Below are positions 22,304-33,850 of a stretch of DNA of 64,000 nucleotides, piece by piece (position 1 is the first letter of the stretch; each line of letters starts with the position of its first letter). Source of the stretch: Hepsetus odoe (Eukaryota; Chordata; Actinopteri; Characiformes; Hepsetidae); NCBI GenBank assembly GCA_017165825.1, contig CM029386.1, forward strand, positions 20,407,632 through 20,471,631, written 5' to 3'. A program made the position numbers and the translations under genes. The notes under the pieces are model-generated. The model did no database searches, had not been told where the DNA came from, and worked only from the letters and a program-made list of their open reading frames with translations.

Positions 22304-23320
22304 TGGTGACAGGCTCCATCAGTGTGGAAATTAGAGGTGAGTGTTTCTAGTTTCAATGAATAAGTCATACATGTATTAGTGATAAATCTGTCCTGAATCA
22401 GAGTGCATATCTTCCCCTTGGTTTTGCTTTGATGAAGCTTCCTCCATCTGAATTATTGACACATCATCTCTTCTTACATTACGTCTGTGTCATCCGGAAC
22501 TGCAGCTGCAAAACTCGCACACGAAAAGTTCCAGTGGCTGGAGTTTCCACTCGTCTAGAACTTTTCAAAGTGGTACAGTCGAGGATTTTTTTTGCCCTGA
22601 AAATACCATCACATAAAGCAATCCCTAGAGTCCCTCTTTCTCCGTCCTGTGGGGACTCTCCATCCCAAAGGACTCACTGGCTCTGGTGGGTATCTGACAG
22701 ACTTTAGCATCTTGTCTACTTCAAACCATTCTCAAAAAACGCCAAAAAAGGCAGATATCATCTTTAAGGTCAAAGACGAAATATATTTCACATGCCAACT
22801 CTTCTGTTGTGGCTAAGTTTAGTTCTAAGATCTTGAGTTCAGTACTTTCATAGTTGAATATCACAAATTTAGAGAGAAGCACAATGCTAAAATGTAATGA
22901 TTTGCAAAAAATATGCTCGTTCCATCTATTGGTCAAAGTTTCTGAATAATTCAGTGCTGTTTGAGATGAAAGGGTTCCTTATAGAGAAATTGAAATGCTC
23001 AGCGATGTTCACAGTGGTGCAGAATGGAACCAGGGGTCATGAACTCCTTAGCACTGCATATAAAACTCACAAGACAAGTGTAGATTAACTGAGGGGTTTG
23101 TCTGTAAACTGCTCTACAGTGAAAGATTTCATACCAAGCCAACACTGAATGACTGAGTGTTCATATTTTGACCATTTTTATCATTAAAGCCCTTATCCTC
23201 CATTTTGATGGATTACATAAATGCATTTTGACCTTGAGTGTGAGTTTTTATTTATATAATGGTATAATTGGATGGATGAATGAAAAATGGGCTCTTTGAT
23301 GTGTGCACAAGTTGCTAAAA
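22304..23320. other. Intergenic, no gene recognised
   Basis: Short frames only; no repeat or coding structure that I can support. Confidence 0.5.
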
Positions 23321-23324
23321 GAAT

Positions 23325-23507
23325 TGAAAGTGAAGTGAAAGCGACTATTCTTGTCCATTTAACCCATGGGCAGCTATGAAAGCGCCTTGGGAGCAGTGAC
23401 GGGGATGGTACCTTGCTCAAGGGTACCCCAGGGCAACCTACTGGTGAGGGACTTGAACCCACAATCTTCCGATCCAGGGCAACTCCCTCACCACTAGGCC
23501 ACCACCT
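23325..23507 (-). repeat. tRNA-derived SINE (reverse orientation)
   Basis: In reverse complement it has the A-box GTGGCCTAGTGG, the B-box GGTTCAAGTCCC and the body GAGCAAGGTACCATCCCCGT. Its tail is AAGTGAAGTGAAAG on the plus strand. It directly abuts a second copy at 23509. Confidence 0.9.
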
Positions 23508-23508
23508 A

Positions 23509-23767
23509 TGAAAGTGAAAGTGAAAGTGACAACCCTTGTCATTGCGAGGTCACGGCACAGCACACATGAACCACAACGAAATTGGACCTCTGCATTTAAC
23601 CCATACACACACGTGCAGCAGTGGGCAGCTATTGAAAGCGCCCGGGGAGCAGTGATGGGGACGGTACCTTGCTCAAGGGTACCTCAGGGCAACCCACTAG
23701 GGTGGGAATCGAACCCACAATCTTCCGATGCGGGGCCAACTCCCTAACCACTAGGCCACCGCTGCCC
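23509..23767 (-). repeat. tRNA-derived SINE (reverse orientation, full length)
   Basis: A full copy with a GAAAGTGAAAGTGAAAGTGAC tail on the plus strand and the head GGCCTAGTGGTTAGGGAGTT in reverse complement. It is arranged head-to-tail with the copy at 23325-23507, suggesting insertion into the tail of an older copy. Confidence 0.9.
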
Positions 23768-25525
23768 CTATTATACATCCTAATAAAACAGTGTTTTTTT
23801 TGTTCATACATCATACTATTCAATCTCAAGAACTAGATACTCAGTTCAGTTCATCTTTAATGTCATCATATATACAGATATACCTGCTACCAAACGCCCT
23901 GCTAAACATTTTATTGCAAATACATAAATACAAAATAAATGATATTTTTTCAGGGATCAATACCTTAAGCCTGATGAATATAATTCATGAACTATAATAA
24001 ATGGATAAAACAACCCTTATCAGACCCATGATTTTTATTTTTACTGTTTTGCCTGAGGTCCACTTATGACATAAATTTGTGAGGATTTATGTGCCATATA
24101 TTGTCACTGTGCCTTTATGACTGACACATGTTAATGAGTTCTGATTGGCCTGTATTGTGAAAGCAGTCTGAAACACTCCATATACCTTCAACCTGAACAG
24201 GCAGGCTACACTTCTGCAGTGCGAAAAACTCCTAAAATCAAAGCAGACTGTTTTTGCAGCTTAGTTTCTATAGACGTACGGCAGGGCCTAATTATATTTT
24301 TCCTAGAAGGATTCCTAGAAGTTCTTGTATCCTAGATACACTGCCTGAGAATTCGAAAGGCCAAATTCGAAGGCCAAATTTGTCACGGCGCTGTGACTAG
24401 GATGTCCCATTTTTAAGGTTCCTTTAATTGTGGCCAAGAAAGGCAGCTCTTTTCTTTTCAAGTAAGGCTGTTCTTTTCCCAGGCCACAAAGATCAGAAGG
24501 ACAAATGCTTCATAGTCCAACCTATCCCAAGAATTATTGTGCGCCGCCGACAATTGTTTAATACATTTTAAATGGTGGAAAAACAATTAAATCCAAAAAA
24601 CAGTAAACATCAATCTGTCTCCATTTTTAAAAACTGTAGCTAGTTTGTTGTGGTTGCTAGGCAACTGCAGTGGCAATTTATTTGAGACAAATTTGAAATC
24701 CTCCATAGACCAGGCTCAATTGATGTTTGGTCCCAGTTTGTCCTTCGCAGTCACTAATGGCCACGCCTTGGTAGATCCTGAACTGAGACTCAGGTAAAGG
24801 AGTGATGCTCTCCTGTGAGTCAATTTGTTAGGTGGTGTTGGATTCTTACAAAGGTTCCTCGTTAGAGCTCTGACATTTTATTTCAAACAAAGCCCAAACA
24901 ACAGGGTGAACTTTCAGTAGAGAGTCAGCAGAATAAAAAGCCATTCAGAATGACTTACATATATACATAAACTGGTTTCTGACCTTTGTGTGGCTACTGG
25001 TGCTGTAAAAGTCAGTCCTTCATTCACTGCAACAGAGTGGATGTGCAGGATTATGCAATATCTTAACCAACGGGTGACTCTCAAAAAACAAACAGATGTT
25101 GGATCTTTTATGCATATATTGGACTGGGACATAACTTGATGCCTTCCTCGCTCCAAATACTGCCTGAGTAAGGGACATTATTCCATTTTAAAACTATTTT
25201 TCTGATGTCTCCACATCCATATCAAGAGGCCCTTCACGAACAATTCCATCCATCATTGCTGTATTTTGGGTTCCTCCAGCCATTAGGGGCAGTGCTCATA
25301 TGTTGCTGGGAGGACATTTCTGCTGCTGCTTCAAGCTGAAAAACATCAGACAAACACCAGACAACGATGTTACTTCAACGTCTGCATCCAACCCCTTTCA
25401 TTCCTGATCTTTCAGGACCATTTCATGCTTTTAATATCATGAACACATGATTGTGTGCATCCCTGTTAGTATGTCTGTGTCATACATGGTATTTCACGTG
25501 TGAAATGACTTTAATACCACCCTAG
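23768..25525. other. Intergenic, no gene recognised
   Basis: AT-rich, with no supportable coding segment. Confidence 0.5.
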
Positions 25526-25529
25526 GCGC

Positions 25530-25840
25530 TTATTTAGAAACCCTTCCCTTGTACCTACAACTTGTTGGTGTACAATTAAAGACAGAAGTCCATCTGTGAA
25601 CGCATTTTGGATGGTTGTCCAAAACTCTATTCTGTGGTGTTGCAAATTTCGACCAGCACTGCACACACTTCCACGCCAGCATCACTGAGAATTCAGTCTC
25701 ACATTTAGCTGATCCTTCACTCAATTAGTATCCGGACAACAGCAGTCCTATGGTCAGAAACTGAGCAGTGGGTTGATCTATGTGTCCAGCAAGAGGAAGT
25801 ACAAGGCAGGTGTTTCTTAAAATGTGGCCAGTGAGTGGAA
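25530..25840. mobile_element. hAT-like non-autonomous element (diverged copy)
   Basis: TGGTCAGAAACTGAGCAGTG, then GGCAGGTGTTTCTTAAAATG and GTGGCCAGTGAGTGG, match the right half of the family at 15406-15640. Limits are approximate and there is no transposase frame. Confidence 0.45.
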
Positions 25841-27500
25841 ACACAAAGAAGGAGTTTCTGAAAAGGAAAGGGAGTATGAAAGATAAGGTGAAAGAAAGAG
25901 CAACAACATAAGACAATAGTGCTATGCCTTCAGTTTTTTATCCCCGCAGTTCAATTCCATTAGAGATGACAGTATTGAAGAAGCAGCAAGTCTGAGTGAG
26001 AATAATCCGATCCAAATGCTGAACCCTCATAAAAGTCAACCGATACTTTAATAACCTCCCTCACTCAGTCTGTGGACAACACAACGTTAATTATGTTAAG
26101 AGAAATTTTGCTGAGTAGCAGGGTATTTTCTGCAGACCGGTTAGGATGGCATGGCGCCACCTGTTCTTTTACCATATCAAGTCTGTTCTGATGTCCTTGT
26201 TTGTAATCCAGAACTCAAGCACTCCGCTCTCACTGAGAAATGAAGAACAAAAAAATCCATAAACTGAAATATCAGTTCGTATCTGTTCTTTACACATTCT
26301 GAAGTCTGGCTTAAAAGATCAGAGAGCTCAGCCCAAAGGTTCTGGAATCTGGGTTGCCATGGCATCCATTATGTGGAAACAATGGGTTGCCAGGTAACAC
26401 TGGACCAAATGGGCCAAAAGCATCTTTAGAAAGTGTTCATGTTTTTATCTATACATTTAGTTGATTTGATCTATACATCTATAAATCTATAGATTGTATA
26501 GAATCTATAAATTGTGCTTTGTCTCTGGATTGGTTCAATCTTGCCCAGGTATAAAGCAGCATGTAACAATCTAGTGACTTAACGGTCATTGATGAGAAGC
26601 TCCAAAGTGCCCCCTGGTGTTCAGACCCAAGTTTCAAGCTAGATTAAAGTCTTCTGTGGTCATTTACTCATGTGGGTTGCATTGTTGCCTTCAGTACAGC
26701 AGAGTGGGGTTTGATGCGACCAAGCAGGCATCTCATGATCCACCAAGTCCTACCTTCAAACACATTAGTCTTAACATGATGTAATTAGGCTCTGAATAAA
26801 AAGCATCTGTGAAACCCAAATGTCATATAAGCAGGTTGTCCGAAGCACAGTTACCATCAAGCAAACTTTTCTCTCATATCTTCTCAGCATCAGCAGGTGC
26901 CCAGTGTCTTTTCTGAACACCACTTGTGCAGCTCGACATCCATGACTAATAGATGGTCATGATAATTTAATAAAATAGTTCTGGAATTATCCCACCATGA
27001 GCAAATTACATCATTTTCTATGAACGTAATGCAATATTTGTACTGACGAAATGACAAAAAAAATTTGATTCTGATTCTGGCATGGTTTACCTAGCATGGT
27101 TTAATATCAATGTCTTTGCATACATGCAATACTTAAGTGCAAACAATTGTCCAGAAGTTAGTAAGCTGCTGCTGACATTGAAATATGCCAGTTTTCTTCC
27201 TTTCAGTGAGTTCAGTTTATTGGCTTTAGATTAATCAATATAATCTTACTTCATCATCCATACATTTAGTGAGAGAGACCAAAAAACGATAGATAGAAAC
27301 GCCCAGAGAGAATAAAGGACAGAGAGAACGAGAGAGTTGCTTGGTATCATGGTATGTCCTGCATGTTCAATACTGGATTTAGTGCTGTGAAATGAAACTT
27401 TCACTTGAAACAGCTTGTGTTTCTGCTATTTAGCCGTGCTAGAGACCAATCCAGGTTAAATGTATTAATTTATTAAACCTACCACGACACACATTCTATT
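25841..27500. other. Intergenic, downstream of zmat4-like, no gene recognised
   Basis: Unique AT-rich sequence. Its right part may include the zmat4-like 3' UTR: a reverse-strand AATAAA lies near 27470, about 500 bases past the stop codon. Confidence 0.45.
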
Positions 27501-27502
27501 GC

Positions 27503-27635
27503 GATGGGCTGGCGACCTGTCCAGGGTGTCCCCCCCGTCCATCGCCCTGTGTGAGCTGGGATGGACTCCAGCACTCCCCCGAGACCCAGCTTGGGACAAG
27601 CGGCAGAAAATGACTGACTGACTGACTGACACACA
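27503..27635 (+). repeat. RTE/L2-like LINE 3' tail
   Basis: GCGATGGGCTGGCGACCTGT, then CTGGGATGGACTCCAGCA and GGGACAAGCGGCAGAAAATG, followed by (ACTG)n. This is the well-known 3' end of a fish retroposon, with its short tandem tail. Confidence 0.7.
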
Positions 27636-27838
27636 TTCTAGGTGATGATCTGGGACGTTGCCAGGATACACAAACACATGGAAAAGGTAAGGAAAGGAAC
27701 TGTTCTCATCTAGTCAAAACTAAGCTGTACTGGCCCCTCGCTTGCCCTCAGTCGCTTTGTCCTGGCGTTGGTGCTGCCCAGTCAGCTGGAGCTATTCGTC
27801 ATTAAGAAAAACTATCTACTGTCGTCTACAGTGTGTGC

Positions 27839-27842
<4 letters not shown>

Positions 27843-27885
<43 letters not shown>
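27843..27885. repeat. (GT)n microsatellite
   Basis: A pure GT run about 90 bases downstream of the zmat4-like stop codon; not coding. Confidence 0.9.
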
Positions 27886-27886
<1 letters not shown>

Positions 27887-27973
27887 ATGCTTGGCATGAA
27901 ATATATGACTTTAGATATATACACATACCAACACTGCTACAGCATGTTAAAGTAGTTCAGTAACGGTCGCTAC

Positions 27974-29300
27974 TCACTTGGTCTGGTGCTTGGACCCCTG
28001 GAGATGAGCGTAGTACTGTTCTATAGAGTTCAGAGACATCGCACACACACTGCAGGAGAAACTACCTCTGAGACCTGTGAGTCAACACACACACCCACGC
28101 AGACAAAGTATGCATTATTATCATATGAGGTTCAAATTTAACTTTCCTTTTTGGCTCCTTTTATTACTGTAGTCTTGCTTAAATCAGCCTCTGTAATGTA
28201 CTTAAACACATTGATAGACTGCAGCACCCATCTTTTGGCAACCTGACTGCTAACATTAGCTTGACTTGACACAGTTCCTTCCTCCTGAGTAAGTTGGAGA
28301 GATAGATGCAGCTACCTCCTCTTGAACCACTCTCACTGGGGTGGGCCTTCAATATGTTTAATTATAATTCCACCATAGTTTCTTAAGGTGCACTATCTCT
28401 GACTCCTTCTTTCTGTTCTATTGCTTGACTTTAAACCGTTAGCTCATTAAGAAGTATAAATGGGAACGTCCAGGTCATAAGGATCTGGTTGAGGAAAGAA
28501 CAGATGTTCCAAAGTTCTGGAATCTTGCTGTTACTATGGTGCCCGTGTGTAATATATGTAACTGATCATTCGAACTGCCCTAGCCTTGACCTATGGTTGC
28601 CATGGCAGCTGGTTGTCCCAAGAGTTGCCGTAGTAACTGTGCTCTTGCTGTGTTTCTGCTGTGTTTCTTTCCTCTGTAGTGCTGTTTGGCCATCAGGGGG
28701 TTATTAAAGCATGCTCCACACAGACAGCAGAAATGCACTGCCTCAGCCTCACTACTGCACCAGGACAAGGCAGGGGTTGGGGACTCAGCAGAGGCAGGAG
28801 TCACAGGAGTGGCTTCTGTAAAAAATAAACAAATAACCTGAAAATTAATGGAAAAAAAGGAGGACATTTTCAAATGGAGGATATCAGGTCATACATACAT
28901 TATAAAAAATATTGGGATGGTTTAACAAAGCCTGAATTAAATGTAAACAAAATCCTGAACTGCAGATCTAATATTCAAGTGAAAGTGACTACGTGTCATT
29001 GTGAAGACTGAGAATGGGAACACTTTTCCACTTTGCTGTTGCTTTTGTTAGCTAGTTATTGGCTGAATTATCCATAGGCCTCCTGAGTGCTGTCCAGTTC
29101 AGCCTTCAGAAGCTGAATGTTTCACAGCAGCCGTTTAAAAGCTGTAACTGAATTATGGATTGTTTCACACCAACTTGCAGCACACAAGTACAGCCTGAAC
29201 GACTGCAGATGGGTGGAAAAATGGCTTAATGCTGCAAACATTTCTGATATATAGGCTCACCTGTGCTGATGTTCTTTAGGGCTGCAGTCTTTTCTTTGTC

Positions 29301-29338
<38 letters not shown>

Positions 29339-29583
29339 ATGAGTGAGAGTAATAGAGAAATACTGCTTCTTTTAATTCTTCGGTGCAGTACATCTCGTCC
29401 GATGTGCTGCAGTACCTGTGTGTGTGTGTTGCTCATGGCTGGTCTCCGTCTCTCCCTGCAGTAGCCGAACTCTCTTGGTGTGTGTTTTTCCACGATAGTG
29501 CGACTGAGCCACTACCGCAGAGGTGAAGAACATATTACACAGCATACAACACTTATTAACGTCCACCTCCTCAGGACTGTCCT

Positions 29584-29666
<83 letters not shown>

Positions 29667-30047
29667 AAGAAACAAAAAGAGAGAAGGTATAAGAAGGAGA
29701 GACAAAGTATAAAATGAGAAGAGAGAGAAAAAAGAGAGGGAAAGGGAGAAGCAGAAATATAGTCAAATGAAAAAAAAAGGAAGAGACAAATAACCAAGCG
29801 AGAGAGAGAAAATAGAAAGAGAGGAGGAGAAGAGAGCAAAAGACACACAAAAATATGAAAATGAGTCAGAAAGAAAGTAAAAAGGCAAAAATAGAAAAGA
29901 CAGATAAAGAAACAGAGGCAGAGAAAGATAAAATGAAGAGATAGACAAGACACATGGAAGATCTGCTTCCATCCACCATCTGAGTCACTTATCTTAACCA
30001 GGGTCACTGGATCCTATCCCAGCGCTGATAGGGTGAAAGGACACACA

Positions 30048-30127
<80 letters not shown>

Positions 30128-30163
30128 AACACACACACACAAACACACACACAAACACACACA

Positions 30164-30236
<73 letters not shown>

Positions 30237-32343
30237 CTAGGGGGCAGTTTATCATCTCCACCTGATGTCCATGTCTTTGGACTTTGGGAGGAAAGCGGGG
30301 CTCCTGGAGGAAACACACGGGGACATGGGGAGAACATCTCCACTCCACACAGAAAGGACCTTGGCGTTTTTCTTGAATTAAACCCAGAACCATCTCACTG
30401 TTAGGTATCACTGCACAACCGTGCCGCCCTGTGATATAAAATCTTTAATTCGGTAATTCACCTTAAAACACGAGATGTGAAATCAGGTAGTTTCTGACGC
30501 TGTTTGTCACACGGGTCCCATAAACATGGACCAAAGTACATTAGCATCACTAAATACAGCAGCAGCCACCGATCCATGTGTTTAACTGTGAGTCGAACCG
30601 TGTCAGGCCACAAAGTCCTGTCCATTAGCTGAACACCTCCACGCAAAATGAGGCACAATGAGCTCATGTGTTGATTCGCACAACGACACACCTGAGATGA
30701 GCCCAGACTTGCAAACACACACATTTGGGCCTGAAAACTCTCTAAATGAGGACAGTGTCTCTCCTGGCAGGCTCAGGTGTGACATGCGGCACCACAGAGA
30801 CTCTGCGGGGGGACTGTCAATCATTCTGTACCCTGTTAACCCCCGAGGGTGTCCATGCTAATAAGAAAAAAAACAACAACATCCAGTCTCGTAGCTCCAG
30901 GCCAACTACTGCTTTTCACACAAGCTTCAGCCTATAAGCCGCCAGTGAGATTATAATTACTGGTTAGCGAGACACAGAAACCTCAGGAGGCAGAACGCCG
31001 AGGGCACGCGTCTCCATTAAGAGCAACGTCAGGCAGCTACAGCTCACGAACAACAACCTGCATATCAGAGCTGCTTTTACAGAAACAAAGTATGAGTGAA
31101 GGTAACGAGAGAGACAGAGATGTATGTGTAGGTATGTTCGCTGCATGGACAAAAGTATTGGGACACCTACAGGAACTTACACTGTGTCCCATTCTAAATG
31201 CACAGGAATCGATATGGAGTCGGTTCCCCTTTGCAACTAAAACAGATTGTTCTGAGAAGGCTTTCTACAAGATTCTGGAGCATTTTGGGGATGTTTGTCC
31301 ATTGATCCAGAAGAGCATTAGTAAGGTCAGGCACTGACGTTGGGCAATTCTGAGTTCTAATTCATCCCAAACATTATGGATGGGATGGAGATCAAGGTTC
31401 TTTGCAAGCATGTTTTCTTGGTTCTTCTACATAGTTATACAAAAATCATCCAGCCACCTGACTTCAGTGATTATAATGTCCCAAAACTTTTGGCAAATTA
31501 GATCTGCATATACTGCGATGGACTGGCGACCTGGCCCTGTGAGAGCTGGGATAGACTCCAGCACCCTAATCAGGGCAAGCGGCTAGGAAAATGAGTGAGA
31601 CAGAAAGCGAGAGCTGTATATATATGAAAAAAGAAGAGTACGGTGTTATTTTTCAGATTTTCATATGAAATCTTGGAAAAAAGGGACAGACAGGCACACT
31701 CACACTCACACACTTACAGGATTGTCAGGTCTGAGGCGTTTGGAGGGCGGGCCGCCGTCCTCAGGGTGTAACATTTGAAACAGACGCACTTTGCTGGCAT
31801 GCTTCTTACTCTGCACGAGGAACAAGGGCATAAAGCGCACAAACACTTAAAACACTCCCATTTCCATTCGGATTATTTCATCTGGCAAAGGATTATCAAC
31901 AAATGAACTGTTGTTTCCTATTTAGAACCTTTTTGCCAAATAATCAAACATGCCATAATTCATTTACCCCTTTTTTACCATATAGTGTTTATTATTTACC
32001 CTGCATGCTGTTTCTGTATATGACGTCGTTATTACTGTTTTTACCTCTTTTTGCAAAAGTGTACAATTTACTTCTGTAGTTTCTTCCCTGTAAGGCGGGT
32101 ATAGTGTTGTGGGTACAACCATATAGACCATCAACACGTGCAGCTAGAAATGGAAGTTTGTGATGCCGATTTTCATGGTGCCAAGTGTCTAAACCACTTA
32201 TCTTAATCCGTGTGGTTTTCAGCATCTCTAACACACTTGTTCATGGAGTTTCTGACACATTCTTACCTTTTAACATGGACTAAAGACCAGAACACTCTCA
32301 ACTCTCTCAACAAGTACATTTATTATGACAAACATGGTAATTG

Positions 32344-32383
<40 letters not shown>

Positions 32384-32492
32384 TGACCTGGTAGTGAGCA
32401 GTGCGTTGGGACTGGGAGATGAGCTGAGCGTTACAGATGCTGCAGTACGTCTCCGTGAACAGAGCACCCTCACACACTCCTGCAGACTTCAT
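27974..32492 (-). CDS. ZMAT4-family protein with four matrin/U1-type zinc fingers
   Basis: A likely nuclear protein with fingers of the kind that bind double-stranded RNA; exact role unknown. Six coding exons on the reverse strand, with consistent phases: 32492-32388, 31810-31718, 29581-29416, 29299-29261, 28815-28591 and 28074-27974. They give 242 residues (human ZMAT4 229). Start and fingers align with ZMAT4 (MKS..., C-x2-C-x12-H-x5-H). Finger ligands are C17/C20/H33/H39, C78/C81/H94/H100, C164/C167/H180/H186 and C217/C220/H233/H239. The motifs KCCMLCNMFFTSAVVAQSHY and FNNPLMAKQHYRGKKH are near-identical to the family. The linker between fingers 2 and 3 is the variable part. A noncoding exon 1 ends at 32962. 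The gene is intact. I leave the symbol empty because it is probably a paralogue rather than the ZMAT4 orthologue; context is that of human 10q24, not 8p11. The end of exon 4 (29416) is the least certain junction. Confidence 0.9.
28977..29005 (-). repeat. Short SINE 3'-tail remnant in zmat4-like intron
   Basis: GTGAAAGTGACTACGTGTCA matches only the 3' tail of the TTTCAC-tailed SINE family. Confidence 0.4.
29303..29338. repeat. (GA)n microsatellite acting as pyrimidine tract of a zmat4-like acceptor
   Basis: On the coding (reverse) strand this is a (CT)n run that ends in TGTAG directly before the exon at 29299-29261. Confidence 0.85.
29590..29663. repeat. (GA)n microsatellite before a zmat4-like exon
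   Basis: On the reverse strand this (CT)n run, followed by CTGTCTGTCTCTCAG, leads straight into the exon starting at 29581. A long reverse frame that enters the exon through this repeat (29372-30007) is an artefact upstream of 29581. Confidence 0.85.
29975..30433 (-). repeat. RTE/L2-like repeat carrying a long internal (CA)n
   Basis: The left part (about 29985-30040) reads ACCAGGGTCACTGGATCCTA and CCCAGCGCTGATAGGGTGAA. The right part (30240-30433) reads CATGTCTTTGGACTTTGGGA, then GGGGAGAACATCTCCACTCC and ends in CCGTGCCGCC. Both are pieces of one known fish element, separated by (CA)n at 30043-30234 with interspersed AAACAC. Frames of up to 135 codons across the CA tract are not genes. Confidence 0.65.
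31143..31500. mobile_element. Tc1/mariner-like non-autonomous fragment
   Basis: It begins TGGACAAAAGTATTGGGACA, continues with AGAAGGCTTTCTACAAGATT and AGAGCATTAGTAAGGTCAGG, and ends CCCAAAACTTTTGGCAAA. These are shared with very common fish elements. There is no transposase frame. It is joined to an RTE/L2-like tail at 31509-31595. Confidence 0.6.
31509..31595 (+). repeat. RTE/L2-like LINE 3' tail fragment
   Basis: TGCGATGGACTGGCGACCTG, then CTGGGATAGACTCCAGCACC and GGCAAGCGGCTAGGAAAATG. It is the same family as 27503-27635, with an internal deletion. Confidence 0.65.
32347..32382. repeat. (GT)n microsatellite at the donor of zmat4-like exon 2
   Basis: On the reverse strand the donor GTCAGAC at 32387 runs at once into (AC)n. 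Frames crossing it are artefacts. Confidence 0.9.
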
Positions 32493-32692
32493 CTGAAGAA
32501 CACGGATGAATTTCAATGGACGGAATTCAATGCAGAGCTTTATTCACCAATCAAAACCAAAAACACCGCAAGAACGGACACTTTTTTACTCGTTTTATTT
32601 TTCGACCCATTAGGTCAGTATCTCCTGTTCACGAGGTGTCCTTTATAGTCAAGCAGATTATTAGATAGAGAGATTATTAGATATCTATTAGA

Positions 32693-32800
32693 CCGACAGA
32701 CAGATGGACAGGCATGTAGATAGATGGATGGATGGATGGATGAATGGATATGGATGGATAGATGGATAGATGGATAGATAGATGGATAGATGGATAGATG

Positions 32801-32841
<41 letters not shown>
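32693..32841. repeat. (GATA)n/(GATG)n microsatellite, zmat4-like intron 1
   Basis: Mixed GATG and GATA tetranucleotides, purest GATA at 32810-32840. Confidence 0.9.
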
Positions 32842-32961
32842 ACTGAACACTTCCAGCAGAAACAAAGCAGAAATGTATTGATCGTGTAGTAAAGCGTATG
32901 AAGTACAGAACTGTGCGCGTGCTTTAAGTTAAATAATGTCAGCGCGTGCACCAGGTCTCAC

Positions 32962-33115
32962 CTGTCCGTGTCCTGACGTTTCTCTTCAAACCGTAACCTG
33001 CAGTCGGGAAACTAGATTAAAAGCAAGAACCGTTAAAAGGCTCCTCGTGCGTCACATGGTCCTCGTGCCGGCGCGCGCGCTCCTTCATTTCTCCCCGGAG
33101 CGGCGCGCGACCGCG
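32962..33115 (-). other. Noncoding exon 1 of the zmat4-like gene and GC-rich promoter edge
   Basis: On the reverse strand the segment ends CGGACAG before a GTGAGAC donor at 32961. Its only early ATG is followed directly by a stop, so it is 5' UTR. The flank at 33060-33120 is rich in CpG (GGCGCGCGCG). The transcription start is approximate. Confidence 0.55.
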
Positions 33116-33850
33116 CTTTAAGTGTTTGGGGGGGGCGGTGTGTTGGGGGGGGGGGGGGGGTTAGAAACGTCTATAGTGATGCCGAAGTTTTCCATATTTG
33201 TTTGCTTGTTTGCTTGTTTGTTTGTTTGTTTTGTAGCACTGCAAGTAGAACAGTAGCTCCTCTATATTAAGCTAGTCTTTGATCTTTTTTCTTTGTTTCT
33301 TTTTTCTTTACACTGTTGTACAGCACTGTATATTTAACATACTTTTTACTATTTATTTATTTTATTCACTTACATTCACTTATATATCCATTTAATTGTA
33401 CTGTTTCATCTGAACCTTGCATAAATTAATCAATCAACCAGTCAACCAATCAACCAATCAGTCAATCTATCTATCGAACAATCAGCCAATCAATCAATCA
33501 GTCAATCAATCGATCGATTAATCAGCCAATCAATAAGGTTGTAAGGTTAATTTCCTTTGAAATGTAGCACCATTTTTAAAAGCTTTTTAAATGTCGAGAG
33601 AGAATGCTACTCTGGCGTGTGTGTTAATATGTAAATGGCAGAAATTTTATGTCACTAATTGAAAGGTTGTACTTTGTTCACTTTTCTCTCAGACTTTTTT
33701 CCTGCTGTCCGTCCTCGAGCTGGTCTTGAACCGCAGCACGTGTTGCTGTCAGTGGACGGTGCTGCCGTCAGTCTGTAAAACCAGCAAATGCAGTCCTAAA
33801 AGCGCCGGTTCACATCGATTCTATCGGTATTCGGCTTGTCGTCCTCGATC
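33116..33850. promoter_or_regulatory. Head-to-head promoter region between zmat4-like and zfyve27
   Basis: The two first exons point away from each other with roughly 0.7 kb between them. The interval holds poly-G runs (33127-33134 and 33145-33160), an AT-rich middle, and a (CAAT)n tract at 33425-33535 with several CCAAT pentamers. No TATA box was assigned to either gene. Confidence 0.45.
33425..33535. repeat. (AATC)n tetranucleotide tract with multiple CCAAT motifs
   Basis: CAACCAATCAACCAATCAGT, GCCAATCAATCAATC and GCCAATCAATAAGG lie within about 110 bases. It is an imperfect microsatellite whose unit creates NF-Y-like pentamers. Confidence 0.75.

Noticed and set aside
29372..30007. 211-codon reverse frame read as one protein
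   Set aside because: Only the part from 29581 down belongs to the zmat4-like exon; upstream residues come from a CT microsatellite before the acceptor.
30004..30411. Cys/Val-rich frames of 109-135 codons
   Set aside because: They are (CA)n read in three frames inside a retroposon.
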